A DNA stretch of 64,000 bases, taken from positions 30,034 through 94,033 of the forward strand of contig NZ_JASNJD010000022.1 in assembly GCF_030164425.1 (NCBI RefSeq). Reading direction: 5' to 3'. Under the pieces are notes generated by a model. The model was not told where the DNA came from. It did no database searches and was given only the letters and a program-made list of their open reading frames with translations. A program made the translations under genes and the position numbers. Each line of letters begins with the position of its first letter. Position 1 is the stretch's first letter. Origin of the DNA: Pseudodonghicola flavimaris. GTDB taxonomy: Bacteria > Pseudomonadota > Alphaproteobacteria > Rhodobacterales > Rhodobacteraceae. Shown here piece by piece: positions 8,048 to 15,610 of the stretch.

Positions 8048-11000
8048 TCAGGCGGCGGCCTTGCTGTCCTTGTCCGGACGGACTCGGAACACCGCGCAAT
8101 AGAGCGCCGGCGCGAACAGCAGTGTGATCAGCGTGCCGGCGATGATGCCGCCCATCATCGCATAGGCCATCGGCCCCCAGAACACCTGGCGCGAGATCGG
8201 GATCAGCGCCAGAGAGGCCGCCGCTGCCGTCAGCAGGATCGGCCGTGCCCGGCTGTCGGAGGCTTCGAACACCGCGTCCCAGCGCGAGCGGCCCTTCTCG
8301 ATCAACACCTCGATCTCCTGCACGAGGATGATCGAGTTGCGGATCAGGATGCCGACCAGCGCCAGCACCCCGAGGATGGCGACGAAGCCCAGCGGCGCGC
8401 CCGACGGCACCAGGGCGGCGACGACGCCGATCATCCCCAGCGGCGCCACCGCCAGCACGATGAACATCAGCCGGAAGCTCTGCATCTGGACCATCACCAG
8501 GGTCAGGATGATCAGTACCATCAGCGGCACCACCGCGATGATCGGCTCCTGGCTTTCGGCGCTGGATTCGGCGACCCCCGCAGTGGTGATGCTGTAGCCG
8601 GGGGGCAGGGCGGCGGCCATCGCGTCGATTTCGGGTGCCAGCGCCTGCACGATGGTGGGCGGCTGATCGCCGGTCGTCACCGCCGCCTTGACGGTGATCG
8701 TGGGCACGCGGTCGCGCTGGTGGATCACCGGCGGTTCGCTTTCCCATTCCAGCCGGGCAAAGGCGGTGAGCGGCACCGGCGTGCTGCTGGAACTGCTCAG
8801 CTGCAGCGATTCCAGCGCCGCCACCGAGGTGCGATCGGCCTGGCTGCCGCGGGCGATCACGTCGATCAGGGTCTGACCGTCGCGCAGTTCGGTGATGCTG
8901 GTGCCCTCATAGAGCGATTGCAGCGCCCCGGCCACGTCCTCCTGGGTCAGGCCGAGCTGGCGCAGCCGCTCCTGATCCAGGACCACGCGGGCGACCCGCA
9001 CGGGTTCCCCCTGATCGAGGGTGATATTGCCCAGCCGGGGATCCTTGCCGATCATCGCCGCCAGCGCGCGGGCCTTGTCCAGCACCACCGATCCGTCCGG
9101 TCCGGAGACCCGGTATTGCACCGGCTTGCCCACCGGCGGGCCCATTTCGATCAGCTTGGGAAACACCTCGATCCCGGCCAGCTCTGCGTCATAGGCGTTG
9201 ATCGCGGCGCGCAGCCTGTTCCGCTCTTCGATGCCCTTGGTCATGATGATGACCTGCCCCATGTAGGGGGCCGGTGTCGGCGCATCCAGCGACAGCAGGA
9301 ACCGCGGGGCGGAGCGGCCGACGTAGGTTGACCAGTAATCCACCTCGTCGCGGGCGGCGAGGAAGGCCTCCAGATCGGCGATGGCGGCATCGGTGGATTC
9401 GATGCTGCTGTTCTGGCGCAGGTTGATGTCGACTAGCAGTTCGGGTCGGTCGGAGGCCGGGAAGAACTGCTGTTCGACGAAGCGCATGCTCCAGATCGAC
9501 AGGCCGAACAGCGCCACGGTGATGACTATGGTCAGGTATTTGGCCCGCATCGCCCCGCGCAGCACCCCATGGAACATGCGCCGCAGCCGTCCGGCCTTGG
9601 CATCGTGGTGTTTCCATTTCGACGGCAGGAAGGTGACCCCCAGGAGCGGCGCGAACAGCACCGCGACGATCCACGACAGCACCAGCGAGATGGCGATCAC
9701 GTAGAACAGCGAGATGGTGTATTCCCCCGCCTGGGAGGAGTTCAGCCCGATCGGGATGAAGCCCGCCACCGTCACCAGCGTGCCCGAGAGCATCGGAAAG
9801 GCGATCGAGGTCCAGGCATAGGAGGCGGCCTTGGTCAGGCTCTCGCCCATCTCCAGCCGCGAGATCATGGTTTCGATGGAGATCATCGCATCATCGACCA
9901 GAAGCCCCAGCGCGATGATCAGCGCCCCGAGCGAGATCCGCTGCAGCGTCACCCCCATGATTTCCAGGATCACGAAAGTCAGCGCCAGCACCAGCGGGAT
10001 CGCCATGCTGACCACCAGACCGGCGCGCAGCCCCAGCGACACGAAGCTGACCGCGAGCACGATCACCACCGCCTCCAGCAGCGCGCGCAGGAAGTGATCG
10101 ACCGAATCCTCCACCACCTTGGGCTGGTCGGAGACCTTGTGCAACTCGATGCCGATCGGCAGCCGTTCGGCGACCTTCGCCATCATGCCGTCCAGCTCCT
10201 CGCCGAACTTCAGGATGTTGGCCCCCTGGCGCATGCCGACGATCAGCCCGATGGCCTTCTGGCCGTTGTAGCGGAACAGGTTGCCCGGCGGGTCCTCATA
10301 GCCGGCGGTGACCTCGGCCACGTCGGAGAGGGTGAAGAAGGTGTCGCCGACCCGGAGCGGCGCATTGGCCAGCTCCTCGGCCGAGGCGAAGCGACCGCTC
10401 ATCCGCACCGCCACCTGTTCGGTATCGGTATCGATCACCCCGGCCGGCACGATGGCGTTCTGCGCCGCCAGCGTATTGAGCACGGTGGCGCGGTCGAGCC
10501 CCAGCGCCGCCAGCTTGCGAGAGGAGAATTCGACGTGGATTTCCGGGTCGAGCGTGCCCACCAGTTCCACCTTGCCGGCGTCCTTCAGGGTCAGGACGGC
10601 GGATTTCACGTCTTCGACCCGGTCCTTGACCTCCTGTGGGGTGAAGCCGTCATAGGTGAATGCATAGATGTTGCCGTAGACGTCGCCGAAGCCGTCGTTG
10701 AAGGCGAAGCCGCGGAATTCCGCCGGAAACTCCGATCGGATGTCCGACATCATATTGCGGACCTTGACCCAGGTCTGGGTGACCTCCTTGCCGCGCACCT
10801 CGGGCCGCAGCTCGACATAGACGACGGCGCTGCCGGGGAAGGTCTCGGACCGGGTGTTCTTGAGGTTGGGCAGCTCCTGCAGCTTCTTCTCGATCCGGTC
10901 GGTGACCTGTTCGCGGGTCTCCTCGGCGGTGGCGCCGGGCATCGAGGCCGAGACCACCATCACCTTGATGGTGAAGGAGGGGTCCTCCTCGCGGCCGAGG

Positions 11001-11101
11001 TTCACATAGGACAGCGCGCCCGCGATCAGCGAGACGATGATCATGAACCAGACCAGAGAGCGGTGTTTCAGCGCCCAGTCGGAAAGGTTGAATCCCTTCA
11101 T
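8048..11101 (-). CDS. RND efflux permease (AcrB/HAE family)
   Basis: Proton-driven inner-membrane exporter of 1017 residues, full length for the family. The first membrane helix is near residues 17-37. A large porter loop follows (PGATAEETREQVTDRIE, DGFGDVYGNIYAFTYDG). The proton-relay helix GLLVDDAMISIETM is at about residues 398-412, and a second set of helices fills the C-terminal half. Sequence features place it closer to the AcrB-like HAE branch with short loops than to heavy-metal CusA pumps; the substrate cannot be read from the sequence. The gene overlaps the upstream adaptor by ATGA and shares an operon with two adaptors. No outer-membrane channel gene is present, so a general channel such as TolC must be recruited. 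Confidence 0.95.
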   Translation of the reverse strand: MKGFNLSDWALKHRSLVWFMIIVSLIAGALSYVNLGREEDPSFTIKVMVVSASMPGATAEETREQVTDRIEKKLQELPNLKNTRSETFPGSAVVYVELRPEVRGKEVTQTWVKVRNMMSDIRSEFPAEFRGFAFNDGFGDVYGNIYAFTYDGFTPQEVKDRVEDVKSAVLTLKDAGKVELVGTLDPEIHVEFSSRKLAALGLDRATVLNTLAAQNAIVPAGVIDTDTEQVAVRMSGRFASAEELANAPLRVGDTFFTLSDVAEVTAGYEDPPGNLFRYNGQKAIGLIVGMRQGANILKFGEELDGMMAKVAERLPIGIELHKVSDQPKVVEDSVDHFLRALLEAVVIVLAVSFVSLGLRAGLVVSMAIPLVLALTFVILEIMGVTLQRISLGALIIALGLLVDDAMISIETMISRLEMGESLTKAASYAWTSIAFPMLSGTLVTVAGFIPIGLNSSQAGEYTISLFYVIAISLVLSWIVAVLFAPLLGVTFLPSKWKHHDAKAGRLRRMFHGVLRGAMRAKYLTIVITVALFGLSIWSMRFVEQQFFPASDRPELLVDINLRQNSSIESTDAAIADLEAFLAARDEVDYWSTYVGRSAPRFLLSLDAPTPAPYMGQVIIMTKGIEERNRLRAAINAYDAELAGIEVFPKLIEMGPPVGKPVQYRVSGPDGSVVLDKARALAAMIGKDPRLGNITLDQGEPVRVARVVLDQERLRQLGLTQEDVAGALQSLYEGTSITELRDGQTLIDVIARGSQADRTSVAALESLQLSSSSSTPVPLTAFARLEWESEPPVIHQRDRVPTITVKAAVTTGDQPPTIVQALAPEIDAMAAALPPGYSITTAGVAESSAESQEPIIAVVPLMVLIILTLVMVQMQSFRLMFIVLAVAPLGMIGVVAALVPSGAPLGFVAILGVLALVGILIRNSIILVQEIEVLIEKGRSRWDAVFEASDSRARPILLTAAAASLALIPISRQVFWGPMAYAMMGGIIAGTLITLLFAPALYCAVFRVRPDKDSKAAA

Positions 11102-12180
11102 TCTTCGATCCTCTCTCCGAGGGTTTGGCCGGTCTCGACCGAGTGGATGCCGCGGATCAGCACCTCGTCCCCGGCTTGCAGACCTGTCGTGATGATGACG
11201 CGTTCGCCCAGGCTCTGGCCCAGGGTGACGGCGACGGGTTCGGCCTTGCGGCCGGCGCCGATCCGCCAGACCCGCGGGCTGCCTTCCGCGTCGAGGATGG
11301 CGCGTCTGGGCAGGGTGAGGACCGGGGTGGCCGGACTGTCGAGGCTGGCGCTGACCAGCGACCCGAGGCGCAGGCCGGGGGCATCGCCGAGGATGGTGAT
11401 GCGCAGCCGGTGGCTGCGGGTGCTGCTGTCGGCGACCGGTTCGATCAGTCTGAGCCGGCCGGGAATCGCGGCGCCGCCGGGGCTGCGCGGCGCGATGGTG
11501 AACCGCGCATCCTTCGGCAGGATCGTCAGCACCTCGGTCGGCACGTCGATCACCGCCTCGCGGCCAGCTTCGGTGGCCAGCGTCAGGACCGAGGTGCCGG
11601 AGGAGACGGTGGTGCCGGGATCGGCGTCGACGGTGATCACCACGCCATCGGCGGGGGCGCGCAGGGTGCCGTAGCGTTCGGCATCCTCGGCGCTGGTCAG
11701 ATCGGCCTCGGCGGCGCGGGCGCTGGCGGCGGTGGCATCGCGTTCGGCGATGGCCGCCTCGAGCTGGGCGGTGGAGGCGACACCGCGACGGTTCAGTTCC
11801 TCGACCCGGGTCAGGCTCTGGGCGGCCAGATCGGCCGCCGCCTGGGCCGCCTTCAGCGCCGCTTGGGCGGCGGCGACATCCTCGGCCAGGGTGATCTGGT
11901 CCAGCGTGGCGAGAACGTCGCCGGCCTTGACCACATCGCCCAGTTCGGCCGGGCGGGTGGCGATCCTGCCGGAGGTCTGGAACGCCAGAGAGGTTTCCAC
12001 CGCCGCCTTGATCACGCCGGGAAAGCTGCGCAGCCGGGTCGCCTCGGCCGCGACGATCTCGGTCACCACCGGGCGGGCGGCCTGCGGGACGGCGGCGGTC
12101 TCTTCCGCCGCGCGCAGCGGCGGGGCGGTGAGGGCCAGAAGCGCCGCCAGGGCAGTGGCGGTCAGTCTTTTCGGGGTCAT
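11098..12180 (-). CDS. RND periplasmic adaptor subunit (second of two)
   Basis: Membrane-fusion protein of 360 residues that links the RND permease to an outer-membrane channel. It has a signal peptide (ALAALLALTAPPLRAAEE). A biotinyl-lipoyl half-motif (GRIATRPAELGDVVKAGDVLATLD), an alpha hairpin of Ala-rich heptads at about residues 105-165, the returning lipoyl half (LRAPADGVVITVDADPGTTV) and a beta-barrel/membrane-proximal region (VPTEVLTILPKDARFTI, GLQAGDEVLIRG) follow in order. It overlaps both neighbours by ATGA, so all three genes are translationally coupled. A second, distinct adaptor is encoded immediately upstream, which is unusual. Confidence 0.93.
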   Translation of the reverse strand: MTPKRLTATALAALLALTAPPLRAAEETAAVPQAARPVVTEIVAAEATRLRSFPGVIKAAVETSLAFQTSGRIATRPAELGDVVKAGDVLATLDQITLAEDVAAAQAALKAAQAAADLAAQSLTRVEELNRRGVASTAQLEAAIAERDATAASARAAEADLTSAEDAERYGTLRAPADGVVITVDADPGTTVSSGTSVLTLATEAGREAVIDVPTEVLTILPKDARFTIAPRSPGGAAIPGRLRLIEPVADSSTRSHRLRITILGDAPGLRLGSLVSASLDSPATPVLTLPRRAILDAEGSPRVWRIGAGRKAEPVAVTLGQSLGERVIITTGLQAGDEVLIRGIHSVETGQTLGERIEE

Positions 12181-13235
12181 TTCCGGTCTCCTGCCGGTGC
12201 GACCAGACGGTCGGGATAGAGCAGATGCGACCCCGAGGCGGCGACTATGGTGCCATCGGCGATGCCGCCGCTGAGTTCGATGGTGGCAGAGGTATAGCTC
12301 TGCACCTCGACCGGGGTCAGGTGCACGGTGTGGGTGTCGGGATCGACTACCCAGACCGCCGGCTTGTTGTCGAGCGTCGCCAGCGCCGTCCAGGGCAGGC
12401 TGATGGTCTCGGCATCCGACAGCTCGAAGATGCTGGAGACCGCCGCGCCCAGCCCGGGCTGCAGGTCCTCCTGCAGCAGCCGCGCCTTGACCTCGACGGT
12501 GCCGCTGTCCTCATCGGCCAGCGGCGAGATGTCGGAGACGGTGGCCGGGAACCGCTGTTCCGGCCCGTCGAGGGTGCGCAGCACCAGATCGTGGCCGATC
12601 AGCCCGTCCAGTTCGGGCAGGTCGGGGGCGTGGAACACCGCCTCGCGCAGCCCGTCGCGGGCGATCGTCAGCACCGCCTGCGCGGCGCTCACCACCTGGC
12701 CCGGCTCAGCGGTGCGTTCGGTGACGATGCCTGAGGCGGAGGCATGGATGATGGTGTCGGCGACCGCCTGGCGGGCCTTGGCCAGCGCCGCCCGGGCCTG
12801 ATCGCGCGATGAGGTCGCCGCCAGCAGCGCCTGGATCGCCTGGTCCAGATCGGCGCGGGTGCCGGCGCCGCGTTCGGCCAGCCCCTTGGCCCGGTCATGC
12901 GCCAGCTGCGCCTGTTTCAGCGAGGCCTCGGCGGCGGCCAGCTGCGCCTCGGCGGCACGGGCGGCGGCCTCGGTCTGGGTCGGATCGACGCGGGCCAGGA
13001 TCTGGCCCTCGGTCACATGGTCGCCGACCTGCACCTCGATGCCGATCACCCGGCCGCCGTTGCGGAAACTGACGGGGATGTTCTCGGTCGCCTCGATGGT
13101 GCCCGACAGTTCGAAGGTCACCATCAGCGGCGCGGTCCGGGCGACGACGGTCTGCACCGTCAGCGGCACCTCGGCGACGGCGGGCAGGGCGGTTGTCAGG
13201 CAAAGCGCGAGCACGAGAAGCGGTCTTGCGGTCAT
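12177..13235 (-). CDS. RND periplasmic adaptor subunit (first of two)
   Basis: Membrane-fusion protein of 352 residues with a signal peptide (LLVLALCLTTALPAVAEV), lipoyl half-motif (GIEVQVGDHVTEGQILARVD), a coiled-coil hairpin at about residues 90-150, the returning lipoyl half (IIHASASGIVTERTAEPGQV), a beta-barrel and a C-terminal domain. It differs in sequence from the next adaptor, so it is not a recent tandem copy. The ATG at 13235 follows GGGAGGGC; longer in-frame extensions lack a signal peptide at the N-terminus and were rejected. It ends in an ATGA overlap with the second adaptor. Two adaptors with one pump recall TriABC of Pseudomonas aeruginosa, in which both adaptors are needed. 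Confidence 0.92.
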   Translation of the reverse strand: MTARPLLVLALCLTTALPAVAEVPLTVQTVVARTAPLMVTFELSGTIEATENIPVSFRNGGRVIGIEVQVGDHVTEGQILARVDPTQTEAAARAAEAQLAAAEASLKQAQLAHDRAKGLAERGAGTRADLDQAIQALLAATSSRDQARAALAKARQAVADTIIHASASGIVTERTAEPGQVVSAAQAVLTIARDGLREAVFHAPDLPELDGLIGHDLVLRTLDGPEQRFPATVSDISPLADEDSGTVEVKARLLQEDLQPGLGAAVSSIFELSDAETISLPWTALATLDNKPAVWVVDPDTHTVHLTPVEVQSYTSATIELSGGIADGTIVAASGSHLLYPDRLVAPAGDRK

Positions 13236-13341
13236 GGCTGCGCCCTCCCTTGTGGCTGCGGCAGTGTCGTCATTTGCTGTCCCTTTCGTGGCGTGTCGGG
13301 GTCGTAGCTGACCCGACGGTGTGGCTTCGTATGGACGCGGG

Positions 13342-14163
13342 TCATGGCCGGCATGGTGTGGGTTTGGTGCCGCGCAGGCGCTGGTGCGACCGGCAGAGCA
13401 GGCTGTCCTCGGGCAGCGCCATGGGGGCCACGTCGCGGTCTGCCAGCTCCCAGGCCTCTTCCAGAGATACCCCGAGCGCGCGCAGCAGGGCGGCAACCAC
13501 ATGGCGGGTGCGTTGCGAGTCGAGCTGGGTTTCGGTGCTGCGGGCGATGCAGAACAGCACACCCCCGGAAATCAGGTCCAGCGCCACCTGCGGCGGCAGA
13601 TCGGCGAAGCGGCCCTGGGCGATGCCGTCATTGACATGCACCGGCAGATATTCCCGCAGCACCGAGGAGGGGCCGGCGACCTCCATTCCGGCGGTGCTGG
13701 CGAAACGGGCGAACAGCGGGAAGGCCAGCGCCGTCTCGATATAGAGCCGGAGCCCCAGCGCCACCCGCTCCGCCGGGTCGCAGATACCCTCCAGCTGTTC
13801 CAGCACGAAGGTGAGCAACTCGTTCACCAGTTCCTCGCTGGCCGCGACCATCAGATCGCGGTTGGAGGAGAAGTACTTGTAGAAGGTGCCGCGCGAGACG
13901 CCGGCGGTGGAGATCACATCGTCGATCACCGTGGCATCGACGCCTTTCTCGGCGAAGACCAGCATGGCGCTTTCCAGCAGCCGGCGGCGCATGGCCTGTC
14001 GGCGCCGCGCCGCGGTGCGGGTACGGTGGTCGACCGGATCGGGGGGATGGGCGGTGTCGCCCTCGGGCGATGCGGCGGGCGAAAAGCGGCTGTCCTCCGT
14101 CGCGGGGGGGACGGTGTCGGGATGGTCCTTCATCCGGGGATGGGCTGAATCGGGGGGTGTCAT
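13342..14163 (-). CDS. TetR-family repressor
   Basis: DNA-binding regulator of 273 residues. The helix-turn-helix is at about residues 62-108 (AMLVFAEKGVDATVIDDVI, TAGVSRGTFYKYFSSNRDLM), preceded by an unusually long, charged, Pro-rich extension of about 50 residues; an ATG at 14133 would shorten this. The C-terminal ligand domain is all-helical and unlike any I can name. It lies 106 bp upstream of the two-adaptor RND operon on the same strand and is divergent from the ABC export triad at 14575, so it may repress either or both. A small palindrome at 14206-14219 in its own upstream region is a possible operator. Confidence 0.9.
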   Translation of the reverse strand: MTPPDSAHPRMKDHPDTVPPATEDSRFSPAASPEGDTAHPPDPVDHRTRTAARRRQAMRRRLLESAMLVFAEKGVDATVIDDVISTAGVSRGTFYKYFSSNRDLMVAASEELVNELLTFVLEQLEGICDPAERVALGLRLYIETALAFPLFARFASTAGMEVAGPSSVLREYLPVHVNDGIAQGRFADLPPQVALDLISGGVLFCIARSTETQLDSQRTRHVVAALLRALGVSLEEAWELADRDVAPMALPEDSLLCRSHQRLRGTKPTPCRP

Positions 14164-14574
14164 TGTGTCTTGGTCGTTAGTTCGAATTTTTCACATGCGT
14201 CATGGTGACATTTGTGTCAACTTGAAAAGCAGAAAGGCGGTGCGCAACCCTGGCAGATGCCGGTTTCGCAGGCGATCACCCGGTCGGGATTGTCGCGGTT
14301 TTCGCGATTTCTGGGACGGGTTTTCATAATTGGGTAAAGAGAGTTAGCCATGGTCGTTCCGACGCATCGACGAACGCGCGGGATCGCGGTAGGGCGGTGG
14401 CGGCATGTGACGGAGGGTGGCGCCTGCCTTGACGGTAGGTCAGCCTTGCCTCGGGCGGGCGGCTGCGGTCGATTGTTCCCATCCTGGCCGACCGCCCCCG
14501 CGCAGGGGGCGCCGCGCCGCCGCCGATCGTTACGATAATTCTGCCTGTGCACCCGGCATCAAGGAGAGCTGTTC
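14164..14574. other. Intergenic region between TetR gene and ABC export triad
   Basis: 411 bp with divergent genes on both sides and no credible coding sequence. Around 14181-14225 and 14305-14345 it is AT-rich and probably holds promoters. A TGACA-N4-TGTCA palindrome is at 14206-14219, a 6-bp GC hairpin GCCCCC/GGGGGC is at 14494-14510, and a possible -10 box GATAAT is at 14534-14539, shortly before the HlyD start; a matching -35 was not found. Confidence 0.5.
14206..14219. promoter_or_regulatory. Possible TetR operator
   Basis: TGACA-TTTG-TGTCA is an inverted repeat with 5-bp perfect arms, 43 bp upstream of the TetR start, in the region shared with the divergent ABC triad. The placement suits autoregulation, but arms this short occur by chance. 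Confidence 0.35.
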
Positions 14575-15594
14575 ATGAGGTTTCAATTCCCCTTCCGCAT
14601 TCTCGGCGCCGCCGCGCTCGCTCTGGCGCTGGCATTGCCGACCGCGCCGCTTCGGGCCGAGGGAAGCTTCGAGAAGCTGCTGCAGCGGTTCGGGGGCGCC
14701 GATCGCTACGAGAATATCGTCAGCTCCAACGGCCGGCTCGAGGCGCAGAGCGTCGAGGTCGCCACCAAATATGCCGGCCGGCTGACGGCGGTGACCGCGC
14801 ATGAGGGGGATATCGTCGAGGCGGGCGACGTGATCGGCCAGATCGACGACCGCGACGCCAAGGCGAAGCTGACCTCGGCGCAGGCGGCGGTGCTCAGCGC
14901 CAAGGCCTCGAAACAGATGGCGGAGGCCAGCGTGATGCAGGCCGACAGCGCGCTGTCGGTGGCGCGGACCAATTACAACCGGATCGTCAAACTGCATGAG
15001 GAAGGCCATGCCGCCGACAGCGTGCTGGACGACGCCACCAATACGCTGAAGGCGGCCGAAGCGGCGCTGGCCTCGTCCAAGGCGCAGGTCAGCAGTGCCG
15101 ATGCCACCATCGCGGCGGCCGAGGCCGATGTGCAGAGCCTGCAGATCTCGCTCGACGACCTGACGATCCGGGCGCCGATCCGCGGCCGCGTGCTTTATCG
15201 GCTGCATGAACCGGGTGAGGTGATCTCGGCCGGCGCCTCGATCATCACGCTGCTGGACCTGACCCAGGTCTACATGAACATCTACCTGCCGGCGCCGGCG
15301 GTGGGCCCCCTGGTCCTGAACGACGAGGCGCGCATCATCCTCGATCCGGTGCCGCAATTCGTGGTGCCGGCGCGGATCACCTTCATCGCGCCGCAATCGC
15401 AGTTCACCCCGAAAAGCGTCGAAACCCAGGAGGAGCGGGAGGATCTTGTGTTCCGGGTCAAGCTGACGATCCCGCACGACCTGCTGGAGAAGTTCGAGGA
15501 TCAGGTGAAGGTCGGGGTGCGCGGCATCGGCTTCGTGCGCACCGCGGCGGCGGCGGAGTGGCCGGACGATCTCAAGGTCAACGTGCCGCAGTGA
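14575..15594 (+). CDS. HlyD-family adaptor of ABC export triad 1
   Basis: Periplasmic adaptor of 339 residues, similar in layout to YhiI/YbhG. A signal peptide or N-terminal anchor (ILGAAALALALALPTAPLRA) is followed by a lipoyl half (RLTAVTAHEGDIVEAGDVIG), a long alpha hairpin at about residues 95-190, a returning half (IRAPIRGRVLYRLHEPGEVI) and a barrel domain (PKSVETQEEREDLVFRVKL). AAGGAGAG lies just upstream of the ATG at 14575. It begins an operon with the ABC fusion and the second permease. A paralogue with the same conserved segments is encoded at 50067-51131. Exported substrate unknown; related triads are linked to drugs and membrane stress. Confidence 0.92.
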   Translation: MRFQFPFRILGAAALALALALPTAPLRAEGSFEKLLQRFGGADRYENIVSSNGRLEAQSVEVATKYAGRLTAVTAHEGDIVEAGDVIGQIDDRDAKAKLTSAQAAVLSAKASKQMAEASVMQADSALSVARTNYNRIVKLHEEGHAADSVLDDATNTLKAAEAALASSKAQVSSADATIAAAEADVQSLQISLDDLTIRAPIRGRVLYRLHEPGEVISAGASIITLLDLTQVYMNIYLPAPAVGPLVLNDEARIILDPVPQFVVPARITFIAPQSQFTPKSVETQEEREDLVFRVKLTIPHDLLEKFEDQVKVGVRGIGFVRTAAAAEWPDDLKVNVPQ

Positions 15595-15610
15595 GCCGGG
15601 CGTGACGAGG

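Noticed and set aside
14350..14538. Possible 62-codon gene in the TetR/HlyD spacer
   Set aside because: No ribosome site, and rich in Arg and Gly as expected for random GC-rich sequence.
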